From the NCBI GenBank assembly GCA_037176725.1, contig JAZBRS010000050.1:18556001-18620000 (forward strand): a stretch of 64,000 nt of DNA. Direction: 5' to 3'. The notes below the pieces were generated by a model, which worked only from the letters and a program-made list of their open reading frames with translations, was not told the origin of the DNA and did not search any database. Of this stretch, positions 23,491 to 35,405 are shown one piece after another. Origin of the DNA: Posidonia oceanica. Its lineage: Eukaryota > Streptophyta > Magnoliopsida > Alismatales > Posidoniaceae. Both the position numbers and the translations under genes were made by a program. Numbering within the stretch: the first letter of the stretch is position 1; the number at the start of each line of letters is the position of its first letter.

Positions 23491-25196
23491 CTGTCATGCC
23501 CGAGCACTCCCCTGCCGATAGAAGAATGCGTCTGCATTGAGGACTACTACTCGGATGAGGAGGAGTCTAGCATAGTGGAAGCAACCCCAACCAGCAGTAA
23601 GGATCAGCTCAGCGTGGCAACGTCTCGATCAGTTTGCCTGGCACTCACTAATACAGTAGTAGAATTGGTAGGCCCTGCGGTGGGGTTGATAGTTTCTCCT
23701 CTTCCTGCAGCTTCACCAAAGTCACTGGCAGCCGCAGCCGCAGCTGCAGTGCCAGAGTCAGAAGCATGCCCTCCAGCGTCATCCACCAGTCAGCTTGTGG
23801 CCGCAGCCACACTAGCATGGAAATCACCTTCTTCGACGGCGTAGTCAGTCGGATCAGACGGCAGCGTGACTCGGCCCCCATTATCGACAGCGCCACAAGC
23901 AAGCCAGGCGGCTCTATCAGGCACACCACTGTCAGCTTCAGCAGATCTTGCTATGCGGAAGATTCTCGCCGCTGCTACCGGGAAACAACCACTGTCACCC
24001 ACGGGCACCGGCGCTTCATCCCCAAACTCAACAGCCCAGCCATTGGCACCCCAAAAGAGCAGTTGTACCTCCCCTCCAGTAGCGACAGTGACCCTAGCAG
24101 CCTACCCAGCAGCAGTGAAACAAGTACCCCAAGCAGTAGAAAGCCCAGCAATCAAGCCAGAACTAGCCGTAAGCCCGGCAGTCGCTTATTACGTCGACTC
24201 ACCCTCGGATGAGGAGGGAGGAGCGGTTGCAGACGCTCAGATTGATTTCTCGATGGGAGACTTGGAGCAGTTATTCTAGGAGCAACTCGCGTCACTAGCG
24301 CAGGACGTCGTAGAGCATGAGACAGCACAGAAGAAGGGGAAGGCTGTGGCCACAGATCCCTCTATCATGGTCCTAGAGGAAGATCTAGCGGTCAAGGCAC
24401 CCACTAGACTAGATGAGCTGATTACCCTGCAGCTAGGGGGTGGGTCTAGATGGTTTGTGCAGCGCATGCCACACTTAGGCAATGCAGCAGGCGACAGTAC
24501 ACTGATCAGCCGCCAGCCTGATATGTCCCTGGCAAGCACACTGGAACATGCAGAGGAGGCGACAGTGCAGTAGATACTAGCGGCATCAGCACCACAAGCA
24601 GCACCAGTAACACCGCAAGCATCAGTGCTAGCGCAACAAGCACAAGCACCAGCACCGCAAGTAGCAGCATTAGCACAACATGCACCAGCAACAGCACAAC
24701 ATGCACAAGCAATAGCACAGCAGGCACCAACAGTACAGCAGCAAGTAGTAGCACATGCCACCCCCGCACAGCAAGCAACAGCACAGTTAGCTTCAGCACA
24801 GCCAGTAGCACAGACAGCAGAGTCAGCAAAGTCAGAGCAACCAGAGCTAGCCCAGGACAGAGGTCGCGCACCAAGGATACAGAAACACTCGGGTAAGCGT
24901 GACCATCCTGAAGCATCACCAAGGCCAAGCAGCAGAACACTTGCACTCCTTTGATATCTCAGACCCCACCTTTAAGAAGGAGATCCTCTCGAAGCTTATT
25001 GCATACGGAGAGGAGGATGACGTAGGCGAAGATGAGAATGATGAACCATTGCCTGAGTTCCGGCCCCATGACGACGATCCAGAAGGCCCCAACCTCCATG
25101 TCGAAGAGGAGACAGAGGTTGTCAGCATCGGCACAGTAGAAGAAGTCAGAGAGGTCCGCATTAGCACCCATCTGTCGCCCCAGGCTTAAGCAGAAT
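23491..25196 (+). pseudogene. Protease-RT linker of element F (Ala/Gln-rich)
   Basis: Poorly conserved, low-complexity coding sequence collinear with 43621-45640 of B. Recognisable points are EECVCIEDYYSDEEES (about 23520), AYYVDSPSDEEGG (about 24185), FVQRMPHLG (about 24457), an Ala/Gln/His-rich repeat (24570-24790) and the acidic run DEDENDEP-like near 25030. It holds TAG at 24277 and 24571 (both CAG in B), a 1-nt insertion near 24845 and TAA near 25187. It presumably is a spacer in the polyprotein; no enzymatic domain is recognised. Confidence 0.65.
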
Positions 25197-26590
25197 TCAT
25201 CACATTCTTGAAGGAGTATGCGGATGTCTTCGCCTGGAGCTGCGAAGATATGGTCGGCCTCGACATTGAGATAGTTGTGCACAACCTGCCTTTGGACCCA
25301 GACGCAAGGCCAATTAAGCAGAAGCTAAGGCGATGGCGACCGTAGTGGCTACTCATGATCAAGGAGGAGATCATGAAGCAGCACAATGTTAACTTCCTTA
25401 AGGTCGTCCTTTACCCTGAATGGCTTGCAAACGTCGTGCCAGTGCCCAAGAAGGATGGACAAGTCCGCATGTACATCGACTATCGGGACCTGAACAAGGC
25501 AAGTCCCAAGGATGACTTCCCACTGCCGCACATTGACATCCTAGTCGACAACACTGCAGGGCATAAAATGCTCTCCTTCATGGACAGCTTCTCTGGCTAT
25601 AACCAGATCAAAATGGCAGAAGAGGACATGGAGAAAACATCCTTCATCACCCCTTGGGGTGTCTTCTGCTACCAAGTTATGCCATTTGGGCTGAAAAATG
25701 CTAATGCAACCTATCAGAGGGCCATGACTGCACTTTTCCACGACCTCAAGCATCAAGAAGTTGAGGTCTACGTAGATGATATGATTACCAAAACCAAAGA
25801 GCCTGAAGATCATCTTGCCTGTTTAAGAAAGCTCTTTGACCGCTTGAGAAAGTACAAGCTGCGCCTCAACCCCAGCAAATGCGTATTCGGGGTATCTTCT
25901 GGAAAGCTCCTAGGCTACATTGTTAGCCAGAGAGGGATCGAAGTGGACCCAATGAAGGCAAAAGCCATCGTGGACATGCCACCCCTCAGGACAGAGAAGG
26001 AAGTCCGAGGCCTGCTCGGACGCCTGCAATATGTCAATCGGTTCATTGCACAGCTCATGCCTATCTACGAACCGATCTTCAAGCTCCTGAAGAAGAATGC
26101 ACAGATTAACTGGAGCGAGGACTACCAAGCTGCCTTTGACAAAATCAAACAGCTTCTGACCAAGCCTCCTATTTTGGTCCCTCCCACACCGGGAGACCTC
26201 TACTTCTCTACCACACAGCATTCCATGGGCGCCGTCTTGGGCCAACATGATGAAACTGGTAGAAAGGAGCATACAATTTATTACCTGAGCAAGAAATTCA
26301 ATGATTGCGAAGCCAAGTATAGCGCAATGGAGAAGACCTGCTTATCCCTCTTCTGGGCTGCACAGAAGTTGAGGCACTACATGATGGCATATCCAGTCCG
26401 ACTTCTATGTCGACATGACCCCATCAAGTTCCTCTTCCAGAAGCCAGCAATGGTAGGCAGATACGTCAAGTGGCAAGTACTGTTGCCTTAGTACGACATC
26501 ACCTTTGTCACACAGCGAGCCATGAAGGGCCAAGCCATGGCAGATCACCTCGCAGACTTTCCTTTGCCTGAATACCAACCTCTCTAGACG
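25197..26590 (+). pseudogene. Reverse transcriptase and first RNase H of element F
   Basis: One frame, broken only by TAG (25336, 26489, 26585). RT shows VPVPKKDGQVRMYIDYRDLN, FPLPHID, FSGYNQIKM, VMPFGLKNA and the catalytic YVDD at 25769-25780. The canonical C of the R-[MV]-C-I-DY motif is Y here. The connection and RNase H follow: LGRLQYVNRFI, then STTQHSMGAVLGQ, where the first catalytic Asp expected of Ty3 RNase H is not present, then YYLSKKF and LRHYMMAYPV. Loss of the original RNase H active site is known in elements that gained a second RNase H. RT copies the element RNA into DNA in the particle; this copy cannot make a full enzyme. Confidence 0.88.
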
Positions 26591-26596
26591 CAGTTC

Positions 26597-28387
26597 TTGG
26601 ATGAGGACATCCTCTTTGCAATGGAGGACTCTAAGGAGAAGGACCCTGAATATCTAGAGCATTGGCAGTTGTACTTTGATGGCGCTGTCATCAAGAAGGG
26701 TCGAGGCATAGGCACAGTGCTGACCACGTCGCAGGGGCAGATGATCCCCTTTGCAAGGAAGCTAACCTACAAATGCACTAATATTGAAGCAGAGTATGAA
26801 GCATGCATTCTGGGATTGAAGGTCGCGCTCAAGCATGAGGCGCAGAAGCTGCATGTGCACGGCGATGCCATGCTGGTGATTTCCCAAGTGAATGGCGATT
26901 GGAGAACAAAGGATCCAAAGCTTGTGCCATATCACGAACACCTGCTGAAGCTGATAGAAGAATTTGCAGGCATCTGCTTCTCATACATGAACAGGGCAAG
27001 GAACGCATACGCAGACGCGCTGGCAACCTTAGCATCCTAGCTCAGTATACCTGAAGACCGAGCAGTGGATGTATCCGTTACCTGCATAGAGCAGCCTGCG
27101 CACTACATGAGCATAGAGGAGGTGGATCCGGTAGAAGAGCAGCCTTGGTATTGTGACATCAAAGCCTTCCTGGAGTCTGGCAGCCACCGGTCTGGCACCT
27201 CAGCAGCAGATAGAAGAACTTTGGCGCGTCTGGCGTCGAAGTATGTGTTAGGGGTAGGACAGCTATACAGAAGGTCATACAGTCAGATGCTCCTGCGCTG
27301 CTTAAGCAAGCAAAAGGCCGACACGCTTATGCTTCAAGTTCATGCAGGGACTTGTGGTCCGCATATGAATGGTGTGCTGCTGGCCAAGAAGATCATGTTG
27401 CAAGGCTGCTTCTGGTCAACCATGGAGGCAGACTGCTGCCAGTTCGTGCGTAGATGCCACAACTGCCAGATCCATGGTAATCTTATGCACGCTCCCCCGC
27501 AGGAATTGCATTGCATGTCCTCGCCATGGCCCTTCTCCACCTAGGGGATCGACGTCATCGGCGCTATACACCCTACTACATCGAATGGTCATTGCTTCAT
27601 TCTGGTAGCGATAGACTATTTCACTAAGTGGGTGGAAGCAACCTCCTACAAGGCGGTCACAGCCGCGGTGATGGAGAGGTTTATCAGAAATAACATTGTC
27701 ACCCGATACGGGGTCCCGCACACAATCATCTCTGACAACGGCTCGAACTTCATTGCAAAGAGGATCGAGGAATACCTACGGAAGCACCAGATCAAGCATC
27801 ACAGATCCTCACCATATCCGCTGCAGATGAATGGAGCAGTGGACTCTGCCAACAAAAACATTGTGAAAATATTGAAGAAGATGGCAGAAACCCACAAAGA
27901 CTGGCATGACAAGCTCCCGTACGCACTCTAGGCGTACAGGACATCAGTGCAAACCTCGACTGGAGCCACCCCGTACTCGCTGGCGTATGGCATGGAGGTA
28001 GTGCTGCCTGTTGAAGTGGAGATCCCTTCGCTGCGAATCAAGCGAGAAGCAGAGCTGGAAGAAGCAGAGTGGGTGGAGGACCGCTGCGCCCAGCTCAACC
28101 TGATTGATGAGCGCAGATTGCAAGCAATTCACAACGCTCGCTGCTACCAGAAGCGGATGGCAAGAGCGTACCTGAAGAAGGTGCGGCCCAGGAGCTTCCA
28201 GCCAGGAGATCTCATCTTGCGAGCCATCCACCTGCCAGACGGTCGAGGCAAATTCCGACCCAACTGGCACGGCCCCTTTGTGGTCAAGCAGGCATTCTCA
28301 GGTAGCGCAGCAATTCTTGAGGACATGGACCAGACTGGGCAGTCAGAGTCGGTCAATGCATGCTACCTCAAGAAGTACTATCAGTAG
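26597..28387 (+). pseudogene. Archaeal-type RNase H and integrase of element F
   Basis: The second RNase H (about 26663-27037) has YFDGAV, EAEYEACILGL, VHGDAMLVI and NAYADALATL, giving the D-E-D-D set. TAG at 27038-27040 follows. Integrase then shows an HHCC zinc finger (HAGTCGPH ... CCQFVRRCHNC, about 27342-27470) and the DDE core: D at 27551 (IDVIGA), D at 27734 (ISDNG), and the third position at 27842, which is GAC (Asp) where B has GAG (Glu). The spacing is the expected 35 residues. TAG at 27542 and 27929 break the core; the latter replaces Trp of LxxALWAYRTS and is shared with B. The C-terminus ends LKKYYQ at 28387. Confidence 0.88.
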
Positions 28388-29905
28388 ACTGACCCTTGCC
28401 TTGCAGAGCGTTCTTTCCCATCCCATCCTTTGCATTCTCATTACCCTTGTACATCCTTCTGCATTCCAATCCTATCCCTCTACATTCTCGCACTCTCTGC
28501 ACATACCCCTGCATTTCCACCTCTTTCAGCATACCTCAAGCAAAAAACCTACAAATTCTCAGCAAAAATCATGCATTGCATTGAGCCCGATGATGAAATC
28601 AGATGTGCTTGCCTCCTCTGGAAGGAGTCTACCCTGCCTCATCCGACACTACTTAGGCGTCTTAGCTAGTGAGGGAGCCACCTTTCAAATGAGAACAGGT
28701 GAAATAACCAAACCCCTTAGGACTTGCACCTCCCGAGGGAGATAAAATGTTAGGGTGTGAGCAAGAGTGTGAGCCATAAAAGAATATGTCTGAGCATGGG
28801 CATAAAAGAAAAGGCAAATAGAAGGCGAAGACAGAAGCAGGCCCTAGAGATATAAGCGTGTAGCATAACCCTGTCCCTCCGAACTGCTTTGGAGATGGTC
28901 CACCATTTCGCACCTGGGAGCCTCAAACCCACCTCAACCAGGCGCCCATTACCTCTAAGCTAGGGACGGCGGAAGCCTGCTCAAAAAAAAAAGAAAAAGA
29001 AAGAAAGAAAAGAAAAGAAAAAAAAGAAAAGAAAAAAAAGAAGCCAGAAAAAAGGAGGAAAGACAAAAGTCAACTCCAGAAAGAAAAAAGCAAGCAACAC
29101 AATCCCGCCCCTTTACCTATCTTAGAGAGAGACTAAAGTTTACGCCTGGGGAATACACAAGCCCCGCAAAGCCTATAAACCTAGCAAGGCCTAGCAAGCA
29201 GCTCTCCAGCTTCAACCAGGTGCCCATTACCTCCAAGTTAGGGATAGGGGAAACCTACATGCCTATGAGGGAGCAAAAAAGAAGCAAAAAGAGTAGATGT
29301 AGGTCCTTGGGAGTTTGGCCTGGAACCTGTCCTCACTACCTACTACCCACGCACTGCAAATAACCCTTTCCTGAGCGCCACCAGCAAGTTAAGAGTTTGA
29401 GTAGAGTCCAGTGAGTCAGGGACCCCTCTCTTCCTCTGCAGCAGGCGCTAAGCACTCCGTATGCTGAGGACTACAGCATATAAGCAAAAATCATGCACAC
29501 ATCTACAGCATCTATTGTAAATCATGCACATATCTACGCATATCAATCATAAACCATGCATGCATGCACAGCATCAGTCTTTCCCCTCCTTCTATCTTCC
29601 CGCTTTGCAAAACTTGGCTCGGCGTTGAGACAGTACTTCTATCAAACATGCGTCAACCTTCACCAAGCTGCATCAGTCCAGAGCTCTGACCAACCACTTT
29701 CCTGCAAGCAGAACTGCCTTTGTCTAAATATGCTTAATATCTGCACTCTGAATGCTAACTATTAAACATGCTAAACTGCTAGCTTTGAAATCTGCATCTT
29801 TATCAGCCAGTGGTTACATGCTTATATCCGATCTGATGAACTGCAACTTTGGTTACAGGTACCTGAGGTTTCTGCACCAACAGCCTGCACTTTCCCTCCC
29901 GCACA
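28388..29905 (+). other. Spacer between pol and the PMD-like ORF (element F)
   Basis: Non-coding and collinear with 48831-50359 of B. It has a pyrimidine-rich start, GTGAGGGAGCCACC near 28670, a purine run of AAAGAAAAG units (28981-29045), the TTGAGTAGAGTCCAGTGAGTC block near 29396, and GGTTACAG|GTACCTGAG at 29851-29867, 48 bases before the next ATG. I see no gene. Confidence 0.65.
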
Positions 29906-31108
29906 ATGGGTTATCCTACTCTGGTCACCCCCATGCACTGCTCAGATGCCCTGCAAGAGTGGATTAGCAAACTCACTAAAGCCGACTGCAAGAAGCTGCG
30001 CACATGGGGTATTCCATCCAAGTTTCTGAAGGCAGCTGACGTCGAAGTAAGCCAGCATCTCCTGTGTGCTGCTGCAAGGTTCTAGAAGCCAGCGCATCAT
30101 GTCTTTCGCTTCGCCAAGACAGAGCTAACTCCCATGCTGGAGGAGGTGCATCGGATCTGCGGCTTCTCCAAGATCATGGGACCTACGGTGTTCATGAGAC
30201 GCGAGGGGTACACTGCGGTCCTAAGCCAGCTGACTGGGCTCTCTACCAAAAGCTGCCAGCAAAGACTGATCTGCACCAGTGGGCCCACGCCCCTACTTCG
30301 CCTAGCATACTTTGATGCAATTATGGAAAAGTGTGCTGAACTCGGAGACGAGCTGTGGCTCCGGGGATTCATCACCTGCTTTCTATGCGAACTGATCTTC
30401 ACGCATGGCCGGATGACAGTTGCAATCGAGATTTCTGAAATTGCACTCGCAGTGGTGACCCAGCAGATTGACCTGGCACCAGTCGTCCTTGCAGAGACTT
30501 ATCGCAGATTGGACCGTGTCGCGCACAGCTGCCGCCATTTCCATGGCTGCGGACCACTTGTGCAGATCTAGCTAGCTACACACCTGGAGATGGACCTTCT
30601 GCGCCCTCAAAGGCATGCCATTGAAACATACTGCAGTAGCGGCCATGCAAGGACCATCAAGAGCGTACCAGAAGAGTATCAGAAGCTGTCTAAGCTGATG
30701 GACGATGCAGTGACTTGGCGAATCATCCCATCCGCAGCTGAACCCTTCACCATCTTCTTTGATCCCCGTGATACGCGACTCGTGGTGCTGCCAGGATTCA
30801 CCGGGGGTGTGGAGTACCACCCTATCTGGGTCATACGGCAGTTTGGCTTCCGATAGGGTGCCTTTATTGATAGCACTGTGCCCAGGCTCATGCAGACCTA
30901 CCCTCTTAGCACAACAGCAGCCACAGTAGAACTAGCAGACCTGATGTGGCGTGGAGTGAAGTCTACGGACATCGCAGCTGTGAAGGGCTCAGGATGCACT
31001 TCTGAGTATGTCGCTGAAGTGTATGGACTCTGGCCCCTCAACGAGATTCCTCCTGGCGCCCCCCAGTTCCCCGACTCCCGGAAAGCAAAGAAGGCTCAAC
31101 TTAACTAG
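29906..31108 (+). pseudogene. PMD-like third ORF of element F (three TAG codons)
   Basis: Same 1203-bp length as the copies in A and B, with no indel. It starts ATGGGTTATCC at 29906, has the ELTPMLEEVHRICGF motif around residues 72-88 and a basic tail KAKKAQLN. Three in-frame stops, at 30083, 30569 and 30854 (each to within one or two bases), correspond to TGG, TGG and CAG in B, so all are single transitions. The protein is closer to B than to A. By resemblance it belongs with plant mobile domain/DUF7745-type proteins; its task in the element is unknown. Confidence 0.78.
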
Positions 31109-32450
31109 GCATCTGTGCAGTTGCTTGTTTGTTTAGCTTTTTGAATCATGCTGTATCTTTTTGGCCTACCAGAGTCGTGTAACCAGAGATTCACTCAATA
31201 CAAAGACGTTTCACACCATTTGTTTATGTTGCATGCCTTGCCTATTGCATATCTGTTCCTGCCAGGATGTTACAGGACCCGCATCAAGCACTTCAGAGCG
31301 TTAGCCCATGCAAGCTGCCTAGAACAGCCCCGCAGGAGATCTAGAGCAATTCCCCCCGCAAGCACCATGCAACCCACAGCCTCAGCAAGGGAGTTGCAGT
31401 AAAGCTCCCCTGCGATCAACATGCACGCAAGAACCCTTGTAGACCCATGCATCGCCACAACCGCCTTTGCCCAGATCGCTCCGGGTTGGTATTCCTAACT
31501 GCTTGTTTGGCAAACACATTAGTTTTGTCTGCATTTCCATGCTTTCTCGATACTAGGGGAGCTTCGACTGTCCCCTGGATACCGGGGGCATCTTTTTAGC
31601 TGCCCTCTGGTATCGCTGCCTCTCCCCTTTCCTTCTTCTTGCGACTTCGCTCCATGCGAACAAAGTCCTTTGCCTGTTTCCTCGTGCGAGGTCAGGCCCG
31701 CTTGCTTCCTCGGGCGAGGACAAGCCCTGCTTGGCTCTGTGCGAACAGAGCCCCTGTCTGTTTCCTCGGGCGAGGATCAGACCCACTTGTTTCCTCATGC
31801 GAGGACAAGCCTTGCGCAACTCCGTGAGGATGGAGTTTCCCTGTTTCCTCGAGTGAGGATCAAGCCCGCTTACTCCTCAGCCGAGGATAAGCGTATGCGC
31901 GCCCCGCGGGCGAAGACAAGCCTTTTTCTTTTCGCGTGACTTTGCTCCATGTGGGCGGGGTCCCACTTGCTTGCTTCCTCGGGCGAGGACAAGCCTCTTT
32001 CTTCTTGCCTTCTGCGCGACTCCACTCCGTGCGGACGGGGTCCCGCCTGCTTGCTTCCTCAGGTGAGGACAAGCCTTTTTCTTTTCGCGTGACTTTGCTC
32101 CATGCAGACGGGGTCCCGCTTGCTTGCTTCCTCGGGTGAGGACAAGCCACTTTCTTCTTGCCTTCTGCGTGACTCCGCTCCATGCAGATGGGGTCCCATC
32201 TGCTTGCTTCCTCGGGCAAGGACAAGCCTTTTTCTTTTCGCGTGACTCCGCTCTGTGCGGATGGGGTCCCGCCTGCTTGCTTCCTCGGGCGAGGACAAGT
32301 CTTTTTTCTTTTTTTGCTTGCTTCCTCATGTGAGGACAAGCCCCCCTGCCACTTCACTCCGTGCGGATGAAGTCCCTCCTATTTCCTCAGGCGAGGATAA
32401 GGCCCGCTTGTTTCCCCAACCAGGGACAAGCCCCCGGGTGACTTCGCTTC
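31109..32450 (+). other. 3' region of element F, with GAGGACAAG minisatellite
   Basis: After a unique ~500 bp similar to B (GCCTACCAGAGTCGTGTAAC, GGGTTGGTATTCC, GATACCGGGGGCATC near 31580), repeats of CCTCGGGCGAGGACAAGC fill 31670-32440. The main unit, about 73-80 bp, is TTGCTTCCTCGGGCGAGGAC-AAGCCTTTTTC plus a CGTGACTCCGCTCC and GACGGGGTCCCGC part (seen near 31960, 32050, 32125, 32200, 32280). The array is cut by the LTR of element C. Frames through it are repeat artefacts. Confidence 0.8.
31670..32440 (+). repeat. GAGGACAAG minisatellite in element F
   Basis: The core CCTCGGGCGAGGACAAG recurs about 14 times. In the right half it is embedded in a 73-80-bp unit. The core has a 5-bp inverted repeat (CCTCG/CGAGG). 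The same family fills 52085-53775 in B. Confidence 0.88.
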
Positions 32451-32810
32451 TGTAGATATCCTATTTTCACATTTCTGAGAGTTCTTTTGAGGGTAGAAAC
32501 CTTGAGGCACTCCAAATCTCGTGCCTAAGTTTGATAACACATCTTCCAGATATTCCTTGACTTCTTTAAAGCATCACTTCATCCTACCTAGGCTCAGGTT
32601 GTTGGCTATGGCAGAGCTAACTCGCTCGCGCTCGTAACAAGTCCAAGTGCCCTGGGTATCCTTCACTTCTACTCAGATTTAAAATTAGATTTGAGTTAAC
32701 AGAGATGCTTCCTTGATTTCATAGACTATTTGTAGTTTCGCAGCCTTCTATCTTGTTTCCTCTGGCAAAAACCCGAGAAAAGAGCTAGACATGACCTAAG
32801 CCTGGCTGTA

Positions 32811-32978
32811 GCCACTTGGGGAGGCGACTCATATAGTTGCCACCTAAAGCGGCGACTAGGCCCGTCGCCCATTTCCCAGCTGACTTCTATAGAAGCCATC
32901 TGAGGAGGCGGCTCAGTCAGAAGCCATCTCAAGAGGCGACCCATGTGGACGTCACTTGGAAAGGCGACTGGGCGATCA
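32811..32978 (+). repeat. Six 28-bp units in LTR C
   Basis: Units start at 32811, 32839, 32867, 32895, 32923 and 32951, exactly 28 bp apart. The pattern is GCCA[CT][CT]T, six bases, then GGCGACT and a variable tail; the third unit is the most degenerate. The same 28-bp unit recurs in the leader at 34249-34332 and 35041-35124. Confidence 0.85.
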
Positions 32979-33337
32979 TGGGCAGCGGTTGCTCCCCACT
33001 ATCCCCTCAACCCTCGGGTGCCAGCTCATCAGGCGGCTGAGCGGTTGTGGAACCGCCTCGATCTTCCCACGATCCTTGACCATCAGGCGTCACTCAATGC
33101 AGTGACTAGCAATCGTGGCTCCTTTTGAACCACTTTTCCACAGTTATTTCCCACTCCCCCCTCGACCATTAGGCGCCAGCTCACCCGGCGACTAACAGTC
33201 GTGGCCTCGTTCCCGGGTCGTCCCACACTTTGACTGAGCGGTTGCTAGGTTTAGGCGCCACCCCAACCGGTGACTCACACTAACTACCTTTTTTCTAGAA
33301 TTTTCTAAACTCCAACTGTCCCCACACCCCTAGAGTT

Positions 33338-33345
33338 TATAAATA
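33338..33345 (+). promoter_or_regulatory. TATA box of the element C LTR promoter
   Basis: TATAAATA lies in GAGTTTATAAATAGACCCC, 660 bp before the LTR end. Transcription would start about 30 bp downstream (near 33370), consistent with the LTR U3-R border. Confidence 0.65.
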
Positions 33346-34003
33346 GACCCCCTAGGCTGGTGGTTTGAGGGTCGGAATATTTGAGAGAGAAAAATCCCCC
33401 TAGAGAGAAATTTCCAAAAGAGACAGAGCCTTGTCAGTTGTGAGCCACCTTCAGAGAGCTAGATTTCCAATCCAGAAACTCTATCTCCTCTCCTCAATAG
33501 GCTACCAACCTGAGCTTCTACCTCCGATCCAGGAATCCTCTGCTACACTAGAGCTCCAACCGTGCTTCCTTCTAACCTCATTGCACACAACATAAGGGTG
33601 AAAGGGAGTATCTTCCTCCAATCTAATTTCTTATTGCATCTCTTTACATTCCTTAGCATAGGACCATAGCATATGCATACGGGGAACAACCCCCGGTCAG
33701 TATTTGTTTTTTTTTTAGTTATGTCGTTTCATTCATTTCTGTTACTGACTACTACACTGAAGCTAATTTAAATCTATGTTGTTTTGTTTTGAAGGAAAGG
33801 AAGGAATTGACGTAGTACGAGGAAGCCGCTAGACGACATCCTACCGTCGATCTAATGGTCCGAGGACCTGCATCATCATAATCTCCCCCTAGGTGTCTTG
33901 TCTACCCAAAGACGAGTGGCGATCACAACAAAAGCTGTCGACGTCGTGGAAGTGCTGACATCTTCTCAAACACCCCCCTCCCCAAATTCCACACTACAGA
34001 AAA

Positions 34004-34022
34004 GTGGCGATCACGGTGGGAC
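34004..34022 (+). promoter_or_regulatory. Primer-binding site of element C
   Basis: TGGCGATCACGGTGGGAC begins six bases after the LTR end at 33998. The TGGC start fits the complement of a tRNA CCA end; I cannot name the tRNA. Confidence 0.55.
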
Positions 34023-34248
34023 ACGGCTTTAGCCAAACCCCGTGCTACGTGAGTCAGTTCCTCCCTTTCTTTCCATCATTCTCATTGATTTAGGAGTAGT
34101 TTTTTAGGTTCGGGTAATCATATGCTTAGGTTTTCACGATACCCCGAACCTTCTCTCGTTTTTTCTCCCCTTCTGTTTCTAACATCAATAAAATCCCAAG
34201 CTCCAATAGCTAGGACCATTTTACTGAGTTCAGAACACTGTGCTGTGA

Positions 34249-34332
34249 GCCGCCACTCCTAGAAGTGCCTGTCATAGCCACTCTTCCAGAGGGCGACTGA
34301 CAGAGACGCCATTTAAACAGGCACCTCACCCA
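34249..34332 (+). repeat. Three 28-bp units in the leader of C (cluster 2)
   Basis: Units start at 34249, 34277 and 34305, each with a GCC...RGGCGACTG-like layout. They match the LTR array at 32811-32978 in period and pattern. Confidence 0.8.
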
Positions 34333-35040
34333 ATCCATTTTTTACTGCAGACTCTTTGTTTTTTCCTATATCCTGTGTTGTGCTTTTTAGATCTGCAGTA
34401 GCACTAAAAGAAAAAAAATTAAAAACAACTCTCCAGGTCCACTGTATTTTAGTTTTTTAATAGTTTCTAGCTTTGCTTGTGTCCACCCTTAAGGTGGAAA
34501 CTAATTGTTTAGTATTAAAGTGGAAGTCCCTTAAGGAAGTCTTCCTCTAGCTAGAACAGTTAACCTGAGCAAATCTGGGCCAGTGCAAGTCGCTCTCCCA
34601 TACTCAGTGTTAGCTGCAATAGTTAGATCAAGATCTCAAGGTGTTCCAAGTATTGTTGTTGGCTTCTCTCTCTCCCTGAGCCAATAGTGAAACTTGGTAG
34701 ATACTTTACACCATAGTACTTTGTGTTTGTTTATTGCTTTATGATTTGTTAAGTGTCGAGCCTAAGGACAGAATCCTAGGTGGAGGGTCCCTCTTTAGAG
34801 AGACAAACCCCCCACCTAGGCCCCTCTTGGTGGACCCTAGCGAAGGTCAAGGAGGAGTACCTTAAAGCCAACCAATCTCAATTACTTGTGACCCACGCAG
34901 GTTTAATTAATCAATCCAATAATTAAACACTTAAACAAGTAAAAGCAACGCATTGTTTGAAACCTGCTCTCATTTTCTTTCTTGACTGTTGCGTGGTCTA
35001 TCCAAGACAGACCTGTTTCGCTGACTGAACAAGGGGCACA

Positions 35041-35124
35041 GCCGCCAGTTCCAGAGGCGCCTCTCTGAGCCGCCGGTGAAATCGGCGACTTGTCCGGCCG
35101 TCTGTAAAACAGGCGACTATCAGG
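35041..35124 (+). repeat. Three 28-bp units in the leader of C (cluster 3)
   Basis: Units start at 35041, 35069 and 35097: GCCGCCAGTTCCAGAGGCGC, GCCGCCGGTGAAATCGGCGA and GCCGTCTGTAAAACAGGCGA, each with an 8-base tail. The second and third each form a small GCCG.../...CGGC hairpin. Confidence 0.85.
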
Positions 35125-35405
35125 GACTGACGTTTCAGTGCATTGCTTGCAAGGATTAGGCACATTACTGATCACAGGGTTATAAGCACAAACTGTTTCA
35201 ATTTCTATTAATTTTTAAATTCCATCGAATCTGTATTAATTAGTGTTCCTGGAGTCTGTAATTTCTTTTTTATCTTCTGTAATAGTCTAGAAAGGCAAAA
35301 GCAAAAAAAAAAAAACAAAAAGGAAAGACAAAAGCAAAAAAAAAAGCAAAAGAAAAAAAACAAAACAAAAAAAAAGAAAAAAAAAAGTACAAAGAGAAAA
35401 GAACA

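Larger units (their letters stand above)
15149..32450 (+). mobile_element. Element F: Tat/Ogre-like retrotransposon, 5' LTR to 3' region, interrupted by element C
   Basis: It contains a 5' LTR lacking its last ~150 bp, a leader lacking the PBS, a gag-pol pseudogene with all domains recognisable (19612-28387), a spacer, a PMD-like pseudogene (29906-31108) and a minisatellite 3' region cut at 32450 by the LTR of element C. Its own 3' LTR is not in the window. LTR E (62308-63872) is nearly identical in sequence to the LTR of F but inverted, so it belongs either to another copy or to a rearranged end of this one. F is the only copy here that keeps the capsid part of Gag. Confidence 0.85.
32451..33998 (+). 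repeat. 5' LTR of element C (1.55 kb)
   Basis: It starts TGTAGATATCC directly after the F minisatellite and ends ...CCACACTACA, followed by a PBS-like site. It contains six exact 28-bp units (32811-32978), more GGCG[AG]C motifs to about 33270, and a TATA box (33338). The 5-bp target flank on the left would be GCTTC (32446-32450); the right partner is lost. There is no second LTR of C in the window to confirm the boundaries, so the ends rest on TG...CA, the PBS and the break in F. Confidence 0.7.
34023..35405 (+). other. Leader (5' UTR) of element C
   Basis: Non-coding, about 1.4 kb. It holds two more clusters of 28-bp GCCGCC...GGCGAC units (34249-34332, 35041-35124), a GTGTCGAGCCTAAGGACAG block near 34753 that recalls the AAGCCTAAGGACAATTAGAG of the other family, and a poly-purine A-rich run just before gag (35290-35400). 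No gene is seen. A short antisense frame over the A-rich run is low complexity. Confidence 0.6.

Noticed and set aside
27929..27931. Programmed UAG readthrough as the reason for the shared stop in integrase
   Set aside because: The codon replaces a conserved Trp deep in the integrase domain, not a gag-pol border, and other unshared stops lie around it. Inherited damage is simpler, though not proven.
31860..32357. Minus-strand frames of 150-165 codons, Lys/Arg/Ser rich
   Set aside because: Low-complexity product of the minisatellite in element F.
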